Shown here one piece after another: positions 10,510-21,901 of a DNA stretch of 64,000 nucleotides. The notes beneath the pieces are model-generated. The model saw nothing but the letters and a program-made list of their open reading frames with translations, was not told the DNA's origin and searched no databases. Origin of the DNA: Linum tenue (taxonomy: Eukaryota > Streptophyta > Magnoliopsida > Malpighiales > Linaceae); NCBI GenBank assembly GCA_946122785.1, contig CAMGYJ010000006.1, positions 42,304,066-42,368,065 of the forward strand. The letters are read 5' to 3'. Position numbers and translations under genes: made by a program. Numbering within the stretch: position 1 is the stretch's first letter; every line of letters begins with the position of its first letter.

Positions 10510-11746
10510 CTAAACATCTTGTAGAAGCACCACCTCCTTTTGCTGCATCACCACACCTCCGAGGTAGCGTTTTAGGAGGTTTCCATTCACTTTGAATATA
10601 CCTTGCTCTGGGTGGGAAATCTCCACCATCCCATATGGAAACACCCAGTTGATCTCATGTGGGCCCGACCATTTCGATCTAAGCTTTCCAGGGAACGGGC
10701 AAAGCCTAGAGTTTTACAAGAGCCCCTGCTCCACCAGATGAAAGTCTTTTCCACCTTTGAGCCTAGCATCATGTAGGCATTTTGTCTTTTCCTTGTAAAT
10801 TTTAGTGTTCTCGTAGGCGTGAAGACACCACTCCTCGAAATCTAGCACCTGCAATTTCCTTTCATTTCCACACAAAGTTGGGTCCATGTTTAACAGTTTG
10901 TTAGCCCATAAAGCCCTATGCTCTAGCTCTACAGGCAAGTGGCATGCTTTGCCATACACCAATTGGTACGATGAGATGCCTATTGGTGTTTTGTAGGCCG
11001 TGCGGTATGCCCATAAAGCATCATCGAGCTTTATGGACCCATCTTTGTGGGATCGGTCCACGGTCTTTTCTAGAATCCTTTTCAACTCCCTATTTGTCAA
11101 CTCCACCTGACCACTTGTTTGAGGGTGGTAGGCCATGGAGACTCGGTGGGTGACACCATAGCGATCGAGGAGGTTATCAAATTTTCTCTGGAAGTGGGTT
11201 CCTCGATCGCTAATAATGGCCCTAAGGATCCCAAAACGTGAAAACAATTTCTTAAGAAATCCACAAATTCGTCTTGCATCATTGGTGGGGAGGGCTTGAG
11301 CCTCAACCCACCTTGAGACATAGTTCATGACCACTAGAATGTACTTGTTTCAAAAATATGACGGGAAAGGACCCATGGAATCGATGCCCCAAATGTAAAA
11401 AATATCATGTAATGGAAATTGTTTGGGGCATCTCATGGCTGTTAGAAATGTTACATGTCATTTGGCAGTTGTCACATTTTCGCGCAAACAAATTGGCATC
11501 CCGAAACAATGAAGGTCAGTAGAACCCCGATTGGAGGACCTTTCCTTGTCGTGCGGTGGCCCCGTGATGCCCTCATGTCGGCCCTTTATGGCACTGGCTA
11601 AGGATAGCTGTCATATCGTCGTCCAGAACACACCTCTGGATGATCCCATCGGCTCCTATCCTGAACAGGTGAGGATCATCCCAAAAGTAGTACCGGAGGT
11701 CGGCGAAGAATTTTCTTTTCTTGTTAGTATTCATCCCCTTTGACAT
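10510..11746 (-). pseudogene. Athila-like gypsy integrase (element C)
   Basis: Integrase inserts the element DNA into the host genome. On the minus strand the zinc-finger side near 11500 reads [12 protein letters not shown]. The core follows with [27 protein letters not shown] (second acidic residue) and [20 protein letters not shown] (third acidic residue in GQVE), then [12 protein letters not shown]. The C-terminal tail starts [20 protein letters not shown] and moves to another frame near 10720, ending at a stop at 10510-10512. There is at least one stop near 11340 and one frameshift, so it is not functional. The order after RNase H fits gypsy pol. Confidence 0.88.
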
Positions 11747-13403
11747 TTACTTTCTGACGAAGTAAGTGCCGAAGTCATCAAACCAAGGGGTTGCACTTTC
11801 CACTACGGCAATGACGAACAAACTTTCATCGGGGAAAGTTTCATTTATCTCGCCGTGCGAAGTGGTTCCCCCGGGACCTTTGATTTGAGAGAGATGGTCT
11901 GCTGCAAGATTCTGGTCTCTCTTCTTGTCTTTTATCTCCACATAGAACTCTTGAAGGAGCAAGATCCATCTTATCGACCAGGGCTTGGCATCGATCTTGC
12001 TCATCAAGAATCGGATGACAGAGTGGTCGGTGTAAACAATTACTTTTGAAAGCACAAGATAGAACCAAAACTTGTCGAAAGCAAAGATAATTGCCAATAG
12101 CTCATTTTCAGTAGTTGTGTAATTCTCTTGAGCCCCATTCAATGTCTTCGAGTCATAACATATGGGTTGAAAATGTCGTCTTCGCCTTTGACCTAACACC
12201 ACCCCCACTCTAAAATCACTAGCATCACACATGCGTTCAAAGGGGATATTCCAATCCGAAGAGACCATGATTGGGGTATTTGTAAGCTTTCCATGAGGAT
12301 ATTGAACGCTTCAAACCATTTCTTTGTGAAATAAAAGATGCATCCTTCTCCAGAAGCTTCGTCAGTGGTATCATGATCCTTGAGAAGTTTTCTATGAACC
12401 CGCGGTAGAACCCCGCATGTCCAAGGAAGCTCCGGATTCCCTTGACCGGTCGGTGGTGGAAGCTTGCTTATGGTCACAACTTTGGCTTTGTCAACCTCAA
12501 TACATTTCTTGGAGATCTTATGCGCCAGCACAATGCCTTCTCGCACCATGAAATGCGAGTTCTCCCAACTCAAAGCTAAATTGGTTTCTTCACAAGGTGC
12601 CATCACCTTCTCCAAATTAGCCAAGCAGTGAGCGAATAAATCCCCAAATACCGAGAAATCTTCTAGGAACACTTCCATGATCTCCCCCACAAGCTTGTCG
12701 AAAATAGCCACCATGCACCTCTGAAATGTGGTCTAGGCATTGCACATTCCAAAAGGAATGCACCTATATGCAAATGTTTCGAAAGGGAAAGTAAATGTCG
12801 GCTTGGCTTGATCTTCTGGAGGTAATGGTATTTCAAAGTATCCACACATTCCATCCAAAAAACAGTAGTAGTCATGACCCGCAAGCCTCTCCAGAATTTG
12901 GTTGATGAAGGGCAAAGGGAAGTGGTCTTTCCGGGTAGCATCATTCAGTCGACGATAGTCGATGGACACTTGCCATCCAGTCACTGTTCTTGTGGGGATG
13001 AACTCGTCCTTCTCCTTGAACACCACCGTCATTCCTCCTTTCTTAGGCACCAATTGAGTGGGGCTCACCCACTGACTGTCAGAGATGGGGTAAATGATCC
13101 CGACATCCAAGAGCTTAATTACTTTGGCCGTCACCACTTCTTCCAGGTTAGGATTCACCCGTTGTTAAGGTTGAAGGACCGGCTTGGCATCCTCTTCCAT
13201 TAGGATCTTATGTGTATAGAATGAGGGGCTGATTCCCGGATGTCTGTGATCTTCCAAGCAATGGCCTTCTCATGGCGACACAGGACCTCAATCAATTTGG
13301 TCTTATGCACTGATGTTATATGGGAATTCATGATGTCCGCGAGCTTGCCATAGTCCCTCAAGAAAGCGTACTCGAGATGTTTAGGTAACGAATTCAACTC
13401 CAA
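11747..13403 (-). pseudogene. Athila-like gypsy reverse transcriptase and RNase H (element C)
   Basis: The RT N-side reads VSIDYRRLNDATRKDHFPLP, INQILERLAGHDYYCFLDGM and CIPFGMCNA. The catalytic box reads FLEDFSVFG where this family normally has FMDDF or similar, so the first aspartate of the YXDD box has become glutamate. RNase H has CDASDFRVGVVLGQ, TLNGAQENYTTTENELLAI and VIVYTDHSVIRFLM. An N-terminal linker (13200-13403, LPKHLEYAFL) precedes RT. The frame changes between 13158 and 12714, within 12500-12400 and near 12200. RT copies the RNA into DNA; the substitution plus the shifts show loss of function. Confidence 0.9.
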
Positions 13404-14371
13404 CTCGGGTGGATCTTCCAGTTAGGCGGGGATCTTATGTATGGGAAGCAAGGCTTCCACCTCCAGTTTCAGGGTTGCAAAGCAGGCCTCCTCAAAGTGT
13501 ATGGGTTGCTCTTCCTCACTTTCAGCTTCCAAGTCGCAGCCCCTACCAAAAAACACTCCTTAGGGGTGTAGTAGTGCTGGCACCCGCAGATGCGAGTGCC
13601 AAAATAAAATCGGGCACATAATCAAAATAATCTAGATCATCATATAGGTAAGAAAATTTCATGCTATAATCTATGGAGAAGGTAACCTCCTCATCTCTTG
13701 CCCTAGCCCCAATCTTCCCCTATGCACATCAATTAAACCCTTAGCAGTAGCCAAGAAATTTCTACCCAAAATAAGGGGAACATCCACATTATCGTTGATA
13801 TCAAGAATAACAAGATGACCAGTTACATGAGGGTTCCAACCTTAACGAGTAGATCCTCTATGATACCCTTAGGATGGAATATGGATTTTTCCGCCAATTG
13901 GATGTTCATCGTAGTGGCTCTAGGTTCACCTAGGTCTAGTTTCTTGAAAAACCTATACGACATCACATTAATACTGGCCCCTAGGTCCACCAAGGATTCC
14001 TCAGGAACATGTTACCAATAAAGCAAGGGATAGTGAAAATTCCTGGTTATTGCGGTAGATGGGAAGATGGTTCTGGAAGATGGCTGAGCATTCTTCATTC
14101 ATTGTCACAGTAGCCATCCCTTCCAGCTTCTTTTTGTAGGCGAGGAGATCTTTCTAATACTTGGCGTACTTGGGCATCTGGGTGAGAGCTTTGATGAAGG
14201 GGTGTCGAGGTGAAATTTGTTCATTAGCTCCATAAAGTGAGAAAACTCTGCCGCCATTCGATCCTTGTGGAGCCTACTTGGGTAGGGAAGTGGTGAGTTG
14301 GCTTTTCCTTTCTGTTGTTTCGGTTGAAGAGTCGACTCCACCTTTTCCCCTACAGATGTACTCGTGCCCCC
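13404..14371 (-). pseudogene. Aspartic protease region of element C
   Basis: Reading the minus strand near 14000-13800 gives SLVDLGASINVMSYRFFKKL, the DLGASIN form of the retroviral-type aspartic protease active site used by Athila/Tat elements, followed by VKVGTL and further stops. Upstream (14105-14341) is a proline- and serine-rich linker (ADRMAAEFSHF-like segment HKDRMAAEFSHFMELMNKF) that joins gag to protease. The protease cleaves the polyprotein. Multiple stops interrupt it. Confidence 0.75.
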
Positions 14372-15769
14372 TTATTGTTTAGGGGAAATAGCTGGTTTAG
14401 CTTGCTCTTGTGCCTTGCTAGGCTTGTTCTGGATAGGTACCTCTTGAGTTTCTCTCCCGCTTCGGAGGGTCACCACTCCTAGCTCCGATTCGTCAAATTG
14501 ATTCTGATGAAGAGCTACTTGCGTTATAATCCCCAGCCTTGTGGTCAAGGTTGTCAAGGATGATTGATAACTTTGCAACCCCGCCTCTATAGTTGAGAAT
14601 TTCTCCGTTGCTTCACCCATAAACCTCTCTATTCTCTCAAACTTCTTCGAGCTGGAGCTAGCGAAGGTGGTCACGAGCTCCTCCAGAGCAAACATTCAGT
14701 CGGAGCCTGTGGAGGAGATAGAGTATAGTTTCTCAACACCAATCACACACCATCAACGGCTTCATCCCTTGTTTCTTATCTTCAAGGAGAGCATCAATCA
14801 AACGGTCAATCTTAGCAGCAAGTAGAGGATTTGCTTCCACCGAACGTACTCCTCTCTCAGTCTCTCTTCTACCACTTCTTGTCAAGCCCCAATCATACCC
14901 TCTTGTAGCCATATCTTCAAACATTTGGGTCACCTGCGGTTGAGTCATGTTCATCAATTTCCCTTGACATAGAGAGTCAATCAGGATCTTGTCATCTTGG
15001 AGGAGACCACCATAAAAGATCTCAATCCGAAACTGTTCTTCAAATCCATGATGTGGGCATTGGAGGAAGTAGTCAGAATACCTCTCCCATGCATCCCTCA
15101 ATGTCTCATCATCCCCTTGTTTGAAATGGGTGATCTTCTTGCGACACTCTGTCATCTTGGACGATGGACAATATCGGGTCATGAACTTGTTGAGCAAGTC
15201 GTCCCATGAGGTAATCAAGAGGGGTGGTCTATTGTCGAGCCACCTGGGAGCATTCCCCGCAAGAGAGTAGAGGAATAGCCTCAACTTCAAAGCATCTTTA
15301 GGTACCTCATTGATCTTCAAGCTTCACGCAATCTGGATAAACCTCTAAATATGCTCCCTTGGAGATTCATCTCTAAGCCCATGGAATTGCATATTGTTTT
15401 GGATCATTGTGAGATTGTGACGAGGTCGGGCTTGATCTCAAAATTATTGGCGGCCACGAGCGGATGCAAAATGGTAGGTTGAATATCCGCCGCCCATGGA
15501 TCCATATCGTAGCCCATGGTCCTCGGTTGCTCCGCAGCTCCCGCTTGAGCTTCTTAATTAGCCACCATCTCGGCTTGACTTCCTTCCTCTTCGCATTCAA
15601 ATTCTTCCTCAACTGCAACTCCTTCAACTTCGGGGCCAACTTGTGGTTGTCACCTCTCCTCTATCCTTCTTCTTGTTTCTGCCAGTTCCCTCTCACGAGC
15701 CAAGAGTCGGAGAATGCGTTTGAGATTCACGTCTAGTGGCGCTAAAGGTGTTGGATTACTCTGGGTCAT
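14372..15769 (-). pseudogene. gag of element C
   Basis: It starts at the ATG at 15767-15769 (MTQSNPTPLAPLD), 127 bases inside the primer site, and shows a leading charged helix (RILRLLARERELAETRRR) and a stop near 15650. The retrotransposon gag core at 14733-15320 reads LKLRLFLYSLAGNAPRWLD, DLLNKFMTRYCPSSKMTE, ETLRDAWERYSDYFLQCPHH and QVTQMFEDMATRGYDW. A C-terminal segment at 14372-14695 (FERIERFMGEATEKFSTIEA) is predicted helical. Gag packages the element RNA. There are two or more frameshifts. Confidence 0.88.
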
Positions 15770-15895
15770 ACACCCTCCTGCACACACTTAAAACATCCAC
15801 AACTCATCTAACATAAACAAGATTCACACACACAAAAGAAAAAAGTAAAGCTAGATTAACACCAAACAATCTTTTCAAAATAATGGACTGGAAGT

Positions 15896-15913
15896 TCCCA
15901 GGCAACGGCGCCA
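15896..15913 (-). other. Primer-binding site (tRNA-Asp) of element C
   Basis: On the minus strand the 18 bases read tggcgccgttgcctggga, matching the complement of the plant tRNA-Asp 3' end with one change. It lies six bases from the LTR end at 15920, as expected for Athila-like elements, where minus-strand DNA synthesis starts. Confidence 0.85.
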
Positions 15914-15919
15914 AAAACT

Positions 15920-17438
15920 TGAATCGTCCCGAATACCACAATAAAAATCCCAATTAAGACCAAGTATAAACCTTAATCGGGTGCAATATAGGGCCAGTAT
16001 GTTTAAATGTCAACCCGGGTCGTACCATATACTCCAACTTCAAATGTTTGAAATATTATTTAGCAATTGGTTTTTGGTGAAAACAAAGATCTATAACTAA
16101 AACGTTTGGAAAAGTAAATCGATTGAACACTAATTGAGAAGAATTCCCCCAGGTGTTGCTCCCCTAGATAAGAATAACGACTTGTCGGATCGAATGCATG
16201 GGTGTGGTGAAGGGATTTGTAAACCACTGGGAACTGCAACTAGTGAACAAATGCCACTCACTCGGTCAATAAGCCAAGGGATTCCGACTCAAGCTACCAA
16301 AGTAGCTCTCTTGGCCTATCAATAAAGGGTTTCCTATACTTCACCCTGGAATCAGAGTTCGGATGGACAAATTACAACCAACCAAGGTGCAAATATGAAT
16401 TAAGAGGTTTTCCCTAATTTAACCTAAGTAGGAGACAAAAATTGCCCAAGGAAATCCAGATTTTACAAGCCTCTACTTAAAGGAGATTCCCCTCTACCTA
16501 GGTTAAAATAACATAAGAATTGAAATGCACAAACACAATCAATCTTCATGAGAATACCTAATAACTTTGTATTAAAACACACCCACACACTAATCATTCA
16601 ATCCATACAAACATTCACATCATTGTAGCTAGGGTTTACACACACCCAAGTGAAAAGGGAAACTACTCCATGCTAGGTAAGTAGAAAACACAAGAAAGAA
16701 GAAGGAAAACCATCTTGGAGATGTTAGGCTTTCTCCTTGTGTTGTAGAGATCCTCCTCCGGGGAAGAAATTCCCCAAACCTTGCTTGGAGATGAAACCCT
16801 AACCTCTTCTCTTTTTGGTTCGTCAGTTTCTCTATCTAGAAAGCTGAAGAAGAAGAAGTTTTCCACACTAGGTCTCCCTCCTATTTTCCTTAAGCTCAGC
16901 CCTCCTTTTTTACCCAGGTCGAAGTTAGTTCACGATCCCAGTTCACGGTCGTGCACATCCTTCATGGACTGTGATGAGCAAATCTGCACCGTTTCATTTA
17001 GTCTGTTCATGGCATGGTACTGGAGTTCACGGTCTTAGCGACTTTGAACTTACTAGGATCCATTGAGATGCTCAATTTTGCTTAGACTCTTAGCGCTTCA
17101 TGCTCTGGGGCTTTGGTGCGCGGTCTTAGTGACCATGAACTGGTTGGACTCAAGTGAGATGCTCAATTCCGCTCTGGACTTTGGCACTTCACGGTCTAGG
17201 CGCCCTTTTCACGGTCTGTAAGATCGTGAAAACTCAGCTTCCGCCGTGATTCTCAGCCGTTTCCACTCTTTGACTCATTTTCGTCTCACTTTTGATTCTA
17301 GGGTCAGTTTCACCTGCTAGGATCTTAAACATACTAAAACAAAGTGCAACCTAGCGTAAAACTACACCACACGGAGTACAAATGCATCAAACGTCTAAGG
17401 AAAACAAGGATAAAATGTGTATAATTGGACCCTAATCA
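15920..17438 (-). repeat. 5' LTR of element C (Athila-like, GTTCACGG family)
   Basis: On the minus strand it runs from tgattagggtccaattatac at 17438 to cgattca at 15920 and is 1519 bp. It shares start, end and internal order with the LTRs at 24067 and 31997. An array of gttcacgg / ccgtgaac inverted repeats lies at about 16925-17230, directly upstream (minus sense) of the TATA-like region near 16905. It interrupts the LINE ORF1 remnant, whose coding sequence begins at 17439. Confidence 0.88.
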
Positions 17439-18376
17439 GGAGTAGATGATTTGCTTTTAGCAACTGATTAAGAAGAAGATTTGCGGCTCCCAACATGAGT
17501 TGATGACCCACGAACCACCTCCGCAAAAATGACAATAGGACTCCCATTTGATTGAGGAGCAAATTTTCTTGCAGGCAATTGTAACCTCCTGGTTAGCATC
17601 CTCCACATGCTTATTAGTAGCAACTGGCTTGGCAGGATTGTCTTTGGAATCCACAGTATCACGTCCTCTTCTCCGACATCCTTAGGCACCGATCTCTTAT
17701 TACTTATAGCCAATTTCAAGTAGGCATGGCCATATACTTCACACAAAGCACAAACAAGAGGCAAGTTAAGATATTCAATATCAACATCAAATGATGGGTC
17801 ATCATCAGGATACAACCACACTAAAGATGGGAAACCGAAATCAGCTGCCAGATCAACGCAGACTTTCGCAAATTCAAATTAACCGCCAACCCTTGTGGTC
17901 TGATCCATCCACAATGGTGGTCGAACAATGCTCGCGACCCACTCCAGACCATCGAGCGAATGGTATACTAAAGGAATCCCCCAAATCTTAATCCATATGG
18001 GAAGAGTCTCCACCTTCAGTACTACTGGCTGAATCCCAGGAGCCCAACGTCAGAAATACACTTGATTCCCTTGATAATTTCAGGGACCTGACTTTAAAAT
18101 CCACTTCCTCGTAGCCATAGATGGGAATTAAAATACATACAATTGAGCCCAATTTTGCAACTGAGCGACCTTGGCTTAAACTCGATGAATTGCCCAATCA
18201 AGCACTCTCGACAGCGTTCTTCACTTCTCTCGGCAACCTGAACCCATCATTGATACGCTCAAGGGGTCTATATTTAATTTGATTCTCCGAGAAACATTAA
18301 ACAACTGAGCCCAGGTACTACCGAAATTATAACCCGTGCCCGTCTTCAAAATCTATTCCGACGATGAGGCCACCAT
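17439..18376 (-). pseudogene. LINE ORF1-like protein (DUF4283 plus CCHC knuckle), truncated
   Basis: From an ATG at 18374-18376 the minus strand gives a decayed DUF4283 region (PIWIKIWGIPLVYHSLDGLE, then FEFAKVCVDLAADFGFP). This leads into DIEYLNLPLVCALCEVYGHA, the start of a plant LINE-type CCHC knuckle in which the later C is not kept (HAYLKLA). Such ORF1 proteins bind the LINE RNA. At least four stops and a frameshift are present. The 3' side is cut exactly at the end of the LTR of element C (17438), so element C apparently inserted into this LINE and the rest of the LINE is not in the window. Confidence 0.7.
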
Positions 18377-18399
18377 CGCGAGCGTGGAAGAAATCACAG

Positions 18400-19138
18400 A
18401 GAAAAGGAGGGGGGAGAAATATAAAAATGATTGTATTGTTTGTAAATAAAACATGACATAAACATTTAGAGATATAATTTAAAATAAAGAAACTCAACAA
18501 TTTCACTTAAACTATCCCTCAATCTCACATAAAACATAAGATTAAACTATCACTCACTCCGAGAGATTGTTTCTATCACATCAAGATAATAATACTTGTA
18601 CTGTTTGTGCATAAATTAAAAAAAATTGATGTATTGTAACTATTTCAACTAAATTATTACCAAGACCAAATGACCCCTACCGTTCGTAGTATTTTCTTTT
18701 ATGTCTCTCGTTCGAGATGTACACGTTGGTGCTTTTTTCTTTTTTGGAATGGAGGCTTCTTGAGTTTAATGAAATTGATTTGATCATAAAAGAATTCTTC
18801 GAGTTGTAGAACTATTGTCCAGGAGAGGAGGATGCTACATTTACCATATGAGTTTCATAAGTGTTCTTCATAGCCTCGAACATATTATAGTCAATAAATC
18901 AAAAGGAAGCCCACACTCAACTAGGAAGAGGGTTTAGCCGAGGAATATGGTTCGTTTCTCTTAGGCTAAATTACACATTTGGCCACTCAATTTATCAAAA
19001 ATTTCATGTTTGCCACCGAATTTTTTTCTTATTTATTATTCACTCACTTTAAACTTTCTTTCATCATTGTTCACTAACCGTCTAGTTCCTTAAGTCAATC
19101 CTATGTGGCAGTCAATCATTTTTTACCATTACAATATA
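18400..19138. other. AT-rich non-coding stretch with a TIR-like fragment
   Basis: I see no gene. Bases 18963-19080 (gctaaattacacatttggcc onward) match the terminal inverted repeat of the element at 41751-43407, so this is a single decayed terminus of that family. Confidence 0.5.
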
Positions 19139-19168
19139 CTAGAATCAATACCTGCAGCGACTACGCAA
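19139..19168 (-). mobile_element. Helitron-like 3' terminus (H2)
   Basis: On the minus strand the end reads as a hairpin (cctgcgacgt / gcgctgcagg-like arms), then ggtattgatt and CTAG, followed by T in the flank. A and ctag are at 19138 and 19139-19142 on the plus strand. Plant Helitrons end in a GC hairpin plus CTRR and insert between A and T. The same ending, ctag.atcaatacc, recurs at 48291. The 5' TC end could not be placed; the AGPase pseudogene lies on the same strand within the next 3 kb. Confidence 0.5.
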
Positions 19169-19189
19169 CGTCGCAGGAACTAAAGTAGC

Positions 19190-20400
19190 AGTAGCATGAT
19201 CGTATGGTAGCCGATTTAGGTAAAACAAAATTGGGGTTCGTTGTGCTACTAGAAACAGTGTGTGTTTAAAAGATTTGAAAGTGTGTACATGATGCTTTTG
19301 TATCTTGAGTTTCATAGTTAATCAACATAGGAATATAGTGTGCAGAACAACCGCAGGCGAGGCTAGAGTTGTAGAAATTTAATTCCGCAAAAAATGTTGT
19401 GTACCTTCATTCTAATGGACTCAAGATTAAGTGTTGAAAAGATATAGGCAACATTGAATAAAAATCTCCTTATTTCACATGAATAGTCGAATAATACGCT
19501 TACTCTAAGCGTTTCTTACCAAATCCAACTTATAAACATAGTTCTACTAAGAAAATACAAATTCAAGATTACGTCTTAGAATTTCTTAACAATACTTACA
19601 AATCTCTATTCAGTTATGCATTTGTCTTCCAAAATTGCAACAACATAAACTTACAGTTTTACGTGTCCAAGTTCAACCTTGGATTTATTCACCTATTCTT
19701 TATTTTGTTTGCCCTTCCATAAGCAATCTTCACCTTCATGCTTCATGCTATCCTCCTTGTATTGCATGATCTCATCAATGGCTGATCTGTCCTTTCCATA
19801 TGGGATTACCATCGCCACTTCTGCTCCCCCTTATGTCGTCTTCTACAATTCTTTATGTGAAGGCGATGCATAATGAGGCTGTAAGCCCGATTTTTGCCAA
19901 TGCAAAGAAGAATTTCACGTCGTCCAAGTTGAATTGCAGGGGAGTCTAGAAAAAATTGAGATAGAGATTATTTAGTTGATATAATGAACAGATAAATGAA
20001 GCTTACATAATGTATCCACTTTGGGCACGAGGTAGAAGCATTGGTATCATTTCTATTTTCTATTGCAACCGCACATCCAACCAACATTTTCATTTGACAT
20101 CTTCACCTACAAGGGTACTCAAAAGAACATAAAAAACTACATGTTGCAAAATCGTTTGAGTGGTAGAAAGCAAATGTCACATAAGTGCTATTTCCGGGCG
20201 GGGGAATGGGAAAAAAATGGCTCAGAAGAAATAATTGGGCTATGTTGAGACAAACCTACATGAAACGTGTCCACTCGCTAGGGAAATCATAGCAACATAG
20301 ATAATCACTCACTATCAATAGGGACTAAAAAGCAAAGGATTAAGATGTAAATGGCCTATTAATTAGTATGACATTCTTCTAAATGGAAGGTAGAGCTTAC
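19190..20400. other. Non-coding stretch between Helitron end and AGPase fragment
   Basis: The expected next AGPase exon (reading QVDTT) was not found. A short minus-strand stretch near 19780-19860 (VAMVIPYGKDRSAIDEIMQY) is open but unrecognised. The rest is AT-rich with no clear gene. Confidence 0.35.
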
Positions 20401-21895
20401 CATTGCTTTGAGGTCAGCGCCCTTTGGCTTCTTAGCAAACTGAATTGCTCTACCCCTGCTGTCTAATTTTTCCAGCCCATAATTCGAAGCACGTCTGCTA
20501 AAGTAGCACCCAATGTCAGATTTGTTAAACGAGAAAGTCAACTCAATAGAAACTGTGTGAAAGATCCAACCTTTCACCAACTGCTTCACATGAAATGGTG
20601 ATATCTGCATTGCTATCAACATGTTGGTGAGTACATAACAAATTGTTAAGAAAACAGGCCAAAAATGAAAAAAATGAATTTATGTTTCATGAAAAAATGA
20701 ATTTATATTTCATGAACAAATGTAATGGCGAATTACCTGCACAAAGTCCATGTAATCCATTCGATAGAGATGATCGTCATGCAAGATTACTATATTCTCG
20801 ACATTCCTGTTCTTTGCATCCTACTAAAAAGGTGGATAAATTTTCAGGGTCTGGGGTATCCTAAGACAAAGAAGGATTGATCGTTTTTTTTTTGCAGCAA
20901 TAATCACCTCACACACCCATATGAATTCCACTATAGCATCAACAGTTCCTTAGAACCAATTCAATCCCGATTCCCCAACGGTTTGAGTTGCTGCTTGAAC
21001 CTCCACAAATCCATGCCCAAGGTTGATACCATTTCCAAAGTAAATGCGAGCTAAGTGTCCATTGAGTTATGTTGAATTGAATTGTGTCAGCACAAAGATT
21101 TTGTGTATCCCACTGTTGATGCAGTTGCTCATCGGACATCTATCAGGCTGTAGCATCCTCCTACTGGTACCTATTTTCATAAAACCCAACCAACTCCCAA
21201 GTCAAACAAAAGAAAAACCCTCACTTTGGTAAGCCAAATTTCAGCAAGGGAAAAGTAAAAGGAGGGCTTATTACAGCTGGAGTTGCAGCCCTTTTGGTGA
21301 GAGAGGAAACAACTGAGCCCCTGCCCCCGCCTCCTAGAATTACTGAAGCCACATCTTTCAGATTCACTCTCCTTCTCTCCAACTTTGGATGTGGTTGTAA
21401 AGTCTAACATAGAAGAGATCATCCGTTTGGAAAACAAAAAAATATCACCCATATCAAACCAGTAATAACCATGGTCCATGAAACCGTACCAGAGACCGTA
21501 CCGGGAAAGTTAGCGGTAGGGTATTTTATGGTAAAACCGTGGTTTAACCGTAGTTCAACCGTTATACTGGTAAATACCATCTATCGGTTTAGCCTCCAAT
21601 ACTGATATTTCGTGGTTTAACCGCCGGTACGGTACGGTTTCATGGACACTGGTAATAACACAGAGAATAGCAGACAAACAATAAAGAAACAGATTTTGAG
21701 TTAGCATTACCACAATTCCTCGACCGTTGCTTGAAGTTAAACTGAGAAGGCTACACTAGGATTAACCTTATTCATCTCAGACTTCTTCAACAGCTCTCTC
21801 GGTAGTCTGAAAACTTTGTTGTGCAAACTTCCTCTAATCTTTTCACCCAAAAACTCTTTGTTTACTAGAAGGGTACTCGCTTCCAAGGAACCCAT
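20401..21895 (-). pseudogene. ADP-glucose pyrophosphorylase large subunit, 5' half, six exons
   Basis: The enzyme makes ADP-glucose for starch synthesis in plastids. Exons on the minus strand are as follows. Exon 1: 21711-21895, MGSLEASTLLVNKEFLGEKI, the transit/N-terminal region. Exon 2: 21275-21403, NLKDVASVILGGGGRGS. Exon 3: 20908-21170, [11 protein letters not shown], then [20 protein letters not shown] and [14 protein letters not shown]. Exon 4: 20737-20820, [20 protein letters not shown]. Exon 5: about 20571-20614, DSNADITISCEAVGE. Exon 6: 20401-20497, SNYGLEKLDSRGRAIQFAKK. Most introns keep GT-AG (for example 21171-21274, 20821-20907, 20498-20570). One base is lost after CYSLIDV, two codons became stops in exon 3, exon 1 has a 1-base shift, and everything after KGADLKAM is missing. 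The kept introns show that this is a DNA-level copy, not a retrocopy. Confidence 0.88.
21470..21651. mobile_element. Short hAT-type MITE (182 bp) in AGPase intron 1
   Basis: The left end catggtccatgaaaccgtac is matched by the complement of the right end (cagtgtccatgaaaccgtac). Perfect 8-bp duplications gtaataac flank it at 21462-21469 and 21652-21659. The interior repeats ggtttaaccg motifs. No coding capacity. Confidence 0.88.
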
Positions 21896-21901
21896 TTCAG
21901 C

